Source: Scleromatobacter sp045810285 (GTDB taxonomy: Bacteria; Pseudomonadota; Gammaproteobacteria; Burkholderiales; Burkholderiaceae_C). From it: a stretch of 21,536 bases of DNA. This document shows, piece by piece, positions 19,342-21,536 of the stretch; the first letter of the stretch is position 1, and each line of letters starts with the position of its first letter. Location: assembly GCA_045810285.1 (NCBI GenBank), contig JBJMWE010000153.1:1-21536 (forward strand). The letters are read 5' to 3'. The notes under the pieces were generated by a model. It had not been told where the DNA came from, did no database searches, and worked only from the letters and a program-made list of their open reading frames with translations. A program made the position numbers and the translations under genes.

Positions 19342-19430
19342 CGAATGTCTCCTCGCGACCTGATGCGGTCTGTCGTTGATGTCGAACACGAAAATGGGAC
19401 GCGCGCAGCCGCGCCCGGCACGGCGGCCGT

Positions 19431-20342
19431 CTACTGCGGCCCGAGCGCGGCGACGAGCGCGCGCAGCTGCTCGAACTCGTCGGCCTGCAGGTCGGACAGC
19501 GGCGGGCGCACCGGCCCCGCCGAGTGGCCGACGATCACGGCGCCGGCCTTGACGATGGACACCGCGTAGCCCTCGCCACGGTTGCGCAGCGCGATGTAGG
19601 GCAGGAAGAAGTCGCGGATCAGCGCGTCGCAGGCGGCGGTGTCGCCGGCCGCGTGCGCGTTGTAGAAGGCCATCGCCGTCTTCGGCACGAAGTTGAAGAC
19701 GGCCGACGAGTACACGGGGCAGCCCATCGCCTTGTAGGCGCCGGCGAACACTTCCGCGGTGGGCAGGCCGCCCAGGTAGGCGAAGCGATCGCCGAGCGTC
19801 TGGCGCACGGCCACGAACTTCTCGATGTCGCCGACGCCGTCCTTGAAGCCGACCAGGTTCGGGCAGCGCTGCGCGAGCACCTGCAGGCTCTCGGGCGCCA
19901 GCCGGCAGCCGCCGCGGTTGTAGACGATCACGCCGATCTTCACGCTGCGGCACACCGCCTCGACGTGTGCGACCAGCCCCGACTGCGAGGCTTCGGTGAG
20001 GTACTGCGGCAGCAGCAGGATGCCCTGCGCGCCCTGGCGCTCGGCCTCCTGCGCGTACTTGATCGCCAGCGTCGTGCCGCCGCCCGCGCCGGCGACGATG
20101 GGCGTGCGGCCGCGGCAGGTCTGCACCGCGACGCGGATCACGTCGGCGAACTCCTGCGGCTCCAGCGAGAAGAACTCCCCGGTGCCTCCGGCGGCGAACA
20201 GCACGGAGGCACCGTAGGGCTGCAGCCATTCGAGGCGCGCGGCGTAGCCGGCGGGGTCGAAGCGCAGCGACGCATCGAAGTCGGTCAGCGGGAAGGACAG
20301 CAAGCCGGCCTGCAGCACGGACTTGAGTTCTTGAGGGGTCAT
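19431..20342 (-). CDS. kdgD: 5-dehydro-4-deoxyglucarate dehydratase (decarboxylating)
   Basis: A 303-residue DapA-superfamily TIM-barrel enzyme. It converts 5-dehydro-4-deoxyglucarate to 2-oxoglutarate semialdehyde, water and CO2 in the catabolism of glucarate and galactarate. Seen in the sequence: the pyruvate-binding GGTGEFFSL loop (residues 52-60), Tyr141 in VYNRGG and the Schiff-base Lys167 in GFKDGVGD, with ILLLPQYL and PVYSSAVFNFVP blocks characteristic of KdgD rather than DapA. The length equals the family norm. The start at 20342 follows GGAG with 8-nt spacing. It is divergent from uronate dehydrogenase, sharing a regulatory region with two operator-like sequences, and is followed by the porin. 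The enzymes between the two (aldarate dehydratase) and after (semialdehyde dehydrogenase) are not in the window. Confidence 0.93.
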   Translation of the reverse strand: MTPQELKSVLQAGLLSFPLTDFDASLRFDPAGYAARLEWLQPYGASVLFAAGGTGEFFSLEPQEFADVIRVAVQTCRGRTPIVAGAGGGTTLAIKYAQEAERQGAQGILLLPQYLTEASQSGLVAHVEAVCRSVKIGVIVYNRGGCRLAPESLQVLAQRCPNLVGFKDGVGDIEKFVAVRQTLGDRFAYLGGLPTAEVFAGAYKAMGCPVYSSAVFNFVPKTAMAFYNAHAAGDTAACDALIRDFFLPYIALRNRGEGYAVSIVKAGAVIVGHSAGPVRPPLSDLQADEFEQLRALVAALGPQ

Positions 20343-20406
20343 CGTCGGATCTCCGGGGGAAGCGTCAGCCGGGCGGAGGGCGGCGGCTGGGGGTCGAGGC
20401 TGATCA

Positions 20407-20412
20407 ATTATT
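20407..20412 (-). promoter_or_regulatory. Candidate -10 element of the kdgD-porin transcript
   Basis: On the minus strand AATAAT matches the -10 consensus at five of six bases, in a locally AT-rich stretch 65 nt upstream of the kdgD ATG. The left operator-like sequence begins 5 nt upstream of it, so a bound repressor would block the promoter. No good -35 was identified. Confidence 0.4.
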
Positions 20413-20416
20413 GTCA

Positions 20417-20429
20417 GTCATCGTACAAC
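20417..20429. promoter_or_regulatory. GntR/FadR-like operator, kdgD side
   Basis: GTCAT-CGT-ACAAC is an imperfect palindrome. Its reverse complement begins GTTGTACGA, the same nine bases that begin the operator on the udh side. It lies between the expected -35 and -10 of the kdgD promoter. Confidence 0.5.
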
Positions 20430-20509
20430 ATAGATGATTAACGCGACCTCGGGAAACCCCGCAATCGGCTGACTTTGAGGGCGGCGCCTTCGCTATCGTG
20501 CGGCGATGT

Positions 20510-20519
20510 GGGTTAACCC
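20510..20519. promoter_or_regulatory. GGGTTAACCC palindrome in the divergent promoter region
   Basis: A perfect 10-bp palindrome midway between the two operator-like sequences and about 95 nt upstream of the udh ATG. It could bind a second regulator; nothing in the window identifies one. Confidence 0.25.
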
Positions 20520-20557
20520 TCTGTACCGTCGCCGCCCTTGCCTCTACATTCCGCCTA

Positions 20558-20570
20558 GTTGTACGACAAC
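20558..20570. promoter_or_regulatory. GntR/FadR-like operator, udh side
   Basis: GTTGT-ACG-ACAAC is a perfect 5+5 palindrome and fits the TNGTNNNACNA consensus of the FadR subfamily of GntR regulators, which includes many repressors of sugar-acid genes. It lies 44 nt upstream of the udh ATG, where it would overlap the promoter or the start of the transcript. Confidence 0.6.
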
Positions 20571-20613
20571 CTATGAGTCGGCGCGGCATTCGCGTCATGA
20601 GACAAGATTCGCC

Positions 20614-21432
20614 ATGCCCGCCCCCACCGCCCCGACATCGTTCCATCGCCTCCTGCTGACCGGCGCCGCCGGCGGCCTGGGCGCCGAGCTGCGCCGGCGC
20701 CTGCCCGCGCATTGCGCGGTGCTGCGCGTGTCCGACATCGCCCCGCTGGGCGCCGCCGCCGCGCACGAGGAAGTGGTGCAGGCCGACCTGGCCGATGCGC
20801 AGGCGGTGCGCGCGCTGGTCGACGGCGTCGACGCCGTCGTGCACATGGGCGGCGTCTCCACCGAGCAGCCATGGGAGGCCATCCTGCCGGCCAACATCGT
20901 GGGCGCGTACAACCTCTACGAGGCCGCGCGCCAGGCCGGCGTGAAGCGCGTCGTGTTCGCGAGCTCCAACCACGTCACCGGCTTCTACCGCCAGGACGAG
21001 GTGATCCCCGCCGGCGCACCGCCGAAGCCGGACGGCTTGTATGGCCTGTCCAAGGCGTTCGGCGAGGATCTGGCGCAGCTGTACTTCGACCGCCACGGCA
21101 TCGAGACGGTGAGCCTGCGCATCGGCTCCTCGTTCGCGAGGCCGCGCGACCGCCGCATGCTGCACACCTGGATGAGCTTCGACGACATGGAGCGCCTGGT
21201 GCTGGCCGCCCTCACCGCCAAGGACGTGGGCCACAGCATCGTCTGCGGCGTCAGCGCCAATCCGCACGTGTGGTGGGACAACACCCCCGCCGCGCACATC
21301 GGCTACGTGCCGCAGGACAGCTCGGCGCCGTTCGTCGCCGAGATCGAGCGCACGACGCCGCCCGGCGATCCGGCCGATCCGGCCGTCATCTACCAGGGCG
21401 GCGCCTTCGTGAAACAGGGGCCTTCCAATTGA
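20614..21432 (+). CDS. udh: Uronate dehydrogenase (NAD-dependent)
   Basis: A 272-residue short-chain (extended-type) dehydrogenase that oxidises D-galacturonate or D-glucuronate to the aldaro-lactone, the first step of the oxidative uronate pathway. It has the NAD motif TGAAGGLG (16-23), Asp41 at the end of strand two favouring NAD, FASSNHVTGFY (115-125), and the catalytic YxxxK as Tyr143/Lys147 in YGLSKAFGE. The blocks NIVGAYNLYEAAR, RIGSSFARPRDRRML and WWDN closely resemble the Agrobacterium enzyme. The ATG at 20614 is chosen because the Rossmann strand begins about ten residues later, as in that enzyme, and because an upstream in-frame ATG (20506) would read through the operator. Only a weak AAG ribosome-binding site is seen. 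It is divergent from kdgD. Confidence 0.92.
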   Translation: MPAPTAPTSFHRLLLTGAAGGLGAELRRRLPAHCAVLRVSDIAPLGAAAAHEEVVQADLADAQAVRALVDGVDAVVHMGGVSTEQPWEAILPANIVGAYNLYEAARQAGVKRVVFASSNHVTGFYRQDEVIPAGAPPKPDGLYGLSKAFGEDLAQLYFDRHGIETVSLRIGSSFARPRDRRMLHTWMSFDDMERLVLAALTAKDVGHSIVCGVSANPHVWWDNTPAAHIGYVPQDSSAPFVAEIERTTPPGDPADPAVIYQGGAFVKQGPSN

Positions 21433-21536
21433 CGATCTCCGTGCCAAGCCACTTGCGGGACGAGCGCCGGGCCGCCCCAAGCCGGCCCGCAGTCCCCTCG
21501 GGGGACGGAGCGCCGTACCCGGCGCGGGAGGGGCGC
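21433..21536. other. Non-coding GC-rich tail after udh
   Basis: No gene is seen in the last 104 nt. A 6-bp hairpin (21492-21497 with 21501-21506) and other GC inverted repeats occur without a T run. The wording (GGGCCGCCCCAAG, then CCCCTCGGGGG) resembles dispersed intergenic sequence I associate with Burkholderiales genomes. Confidence 0.4.

Noticed and set aside
20506..20613. N-terminal extension of uronate dehydrogenase from the ATG at 20506
   Set aside because: It reads through the operator palindrome, and the recalled Agrobacterium enzyme begins just before the Rossmann motif.

Overview
The window is GC-rich DNA (about 70% in the sampled coding stretches). Its gene content points to a Gram-negative betaproteobacterium, most likely of the order Burkholderiales: a BMP-type ABC importer, a DctP-like periplasmic receptor, a porin with a C-terminal Phe, monomeric isocitrate dehydrogenase, PobA and a BPSL0067/STY0301 pair. 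I cannot name the genus. No rRNA, tRNA, CRISPR array, transposase or phage gene was seen.

Layout from left to right. (1) 1-3984, minus strand: an ABC import operon of ATPase, two permeases and a BMP-family lipoprotein receptor that runs off the left edge, probably for nucleosides. (2) 4112-7659, minus: a DctP-like periplasmic binding protein overlapping by 4 nt with a hybrid histidine kinase, without TRAP permeases or a DNA-binding response regulator. (3) 8002-8454, plus: an unrecognised 150-residue protein. (4) 8540-11918, plus: a FecR-like secreted protein, a membrane protein with a haem-binding CxxCH motif and a HAMP domain, and a soluble Ser/Thr kinase whose C-terminus carries a duplicated domain. 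(5) 12095-14332, plus: monomeric NADP isocitrate dehydrogenase, with an FNR-like box upstream and a very strong terminator downstream. (6) 14449-15627, minus: pobA, with a readable promoter and an adjacent palindrome, followed by about 620 nt without a convincing gene. (7) 16245-17028, minus: a BPSL0067-family cysteine hydrolase-like protein overlapping an STY0301-family lipoprotein, read here as a candidate toxin/effector-immunity pair. (8) 17146-17760, minus: an unrecognised 204-residue protein. (9) 17947-21432: a uronate-catabolism locus with kdgD and a porin on minus and uronate dehydrogenase on plus. Two related GntR/FadR-like operator sequences sit in the divergent promoter region.

How the parts work together. 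Uronate dehydrogenase oxidises galacturonate or glucuronate towards the aldarate. KdgD converts the later intermediate 5-dehydro-4-deoxyglucarate to 2-oxoglutarate semialdehyde, which feeds 2-oxoglutarate, the product of isocitrate dehydrogenase. The porin is the likely outer-membrane entry route. The aldarate dehydratase, the semialdehyde dehydrogenase and the regulator are not in the window. The most unusual parts are the BPSL0067/STY0301 pair, the FecR / haem-HAMP / Ser-Thr kinase operon with its duplicated kinase tail, and the receptor-kinase module lacking a visible output.
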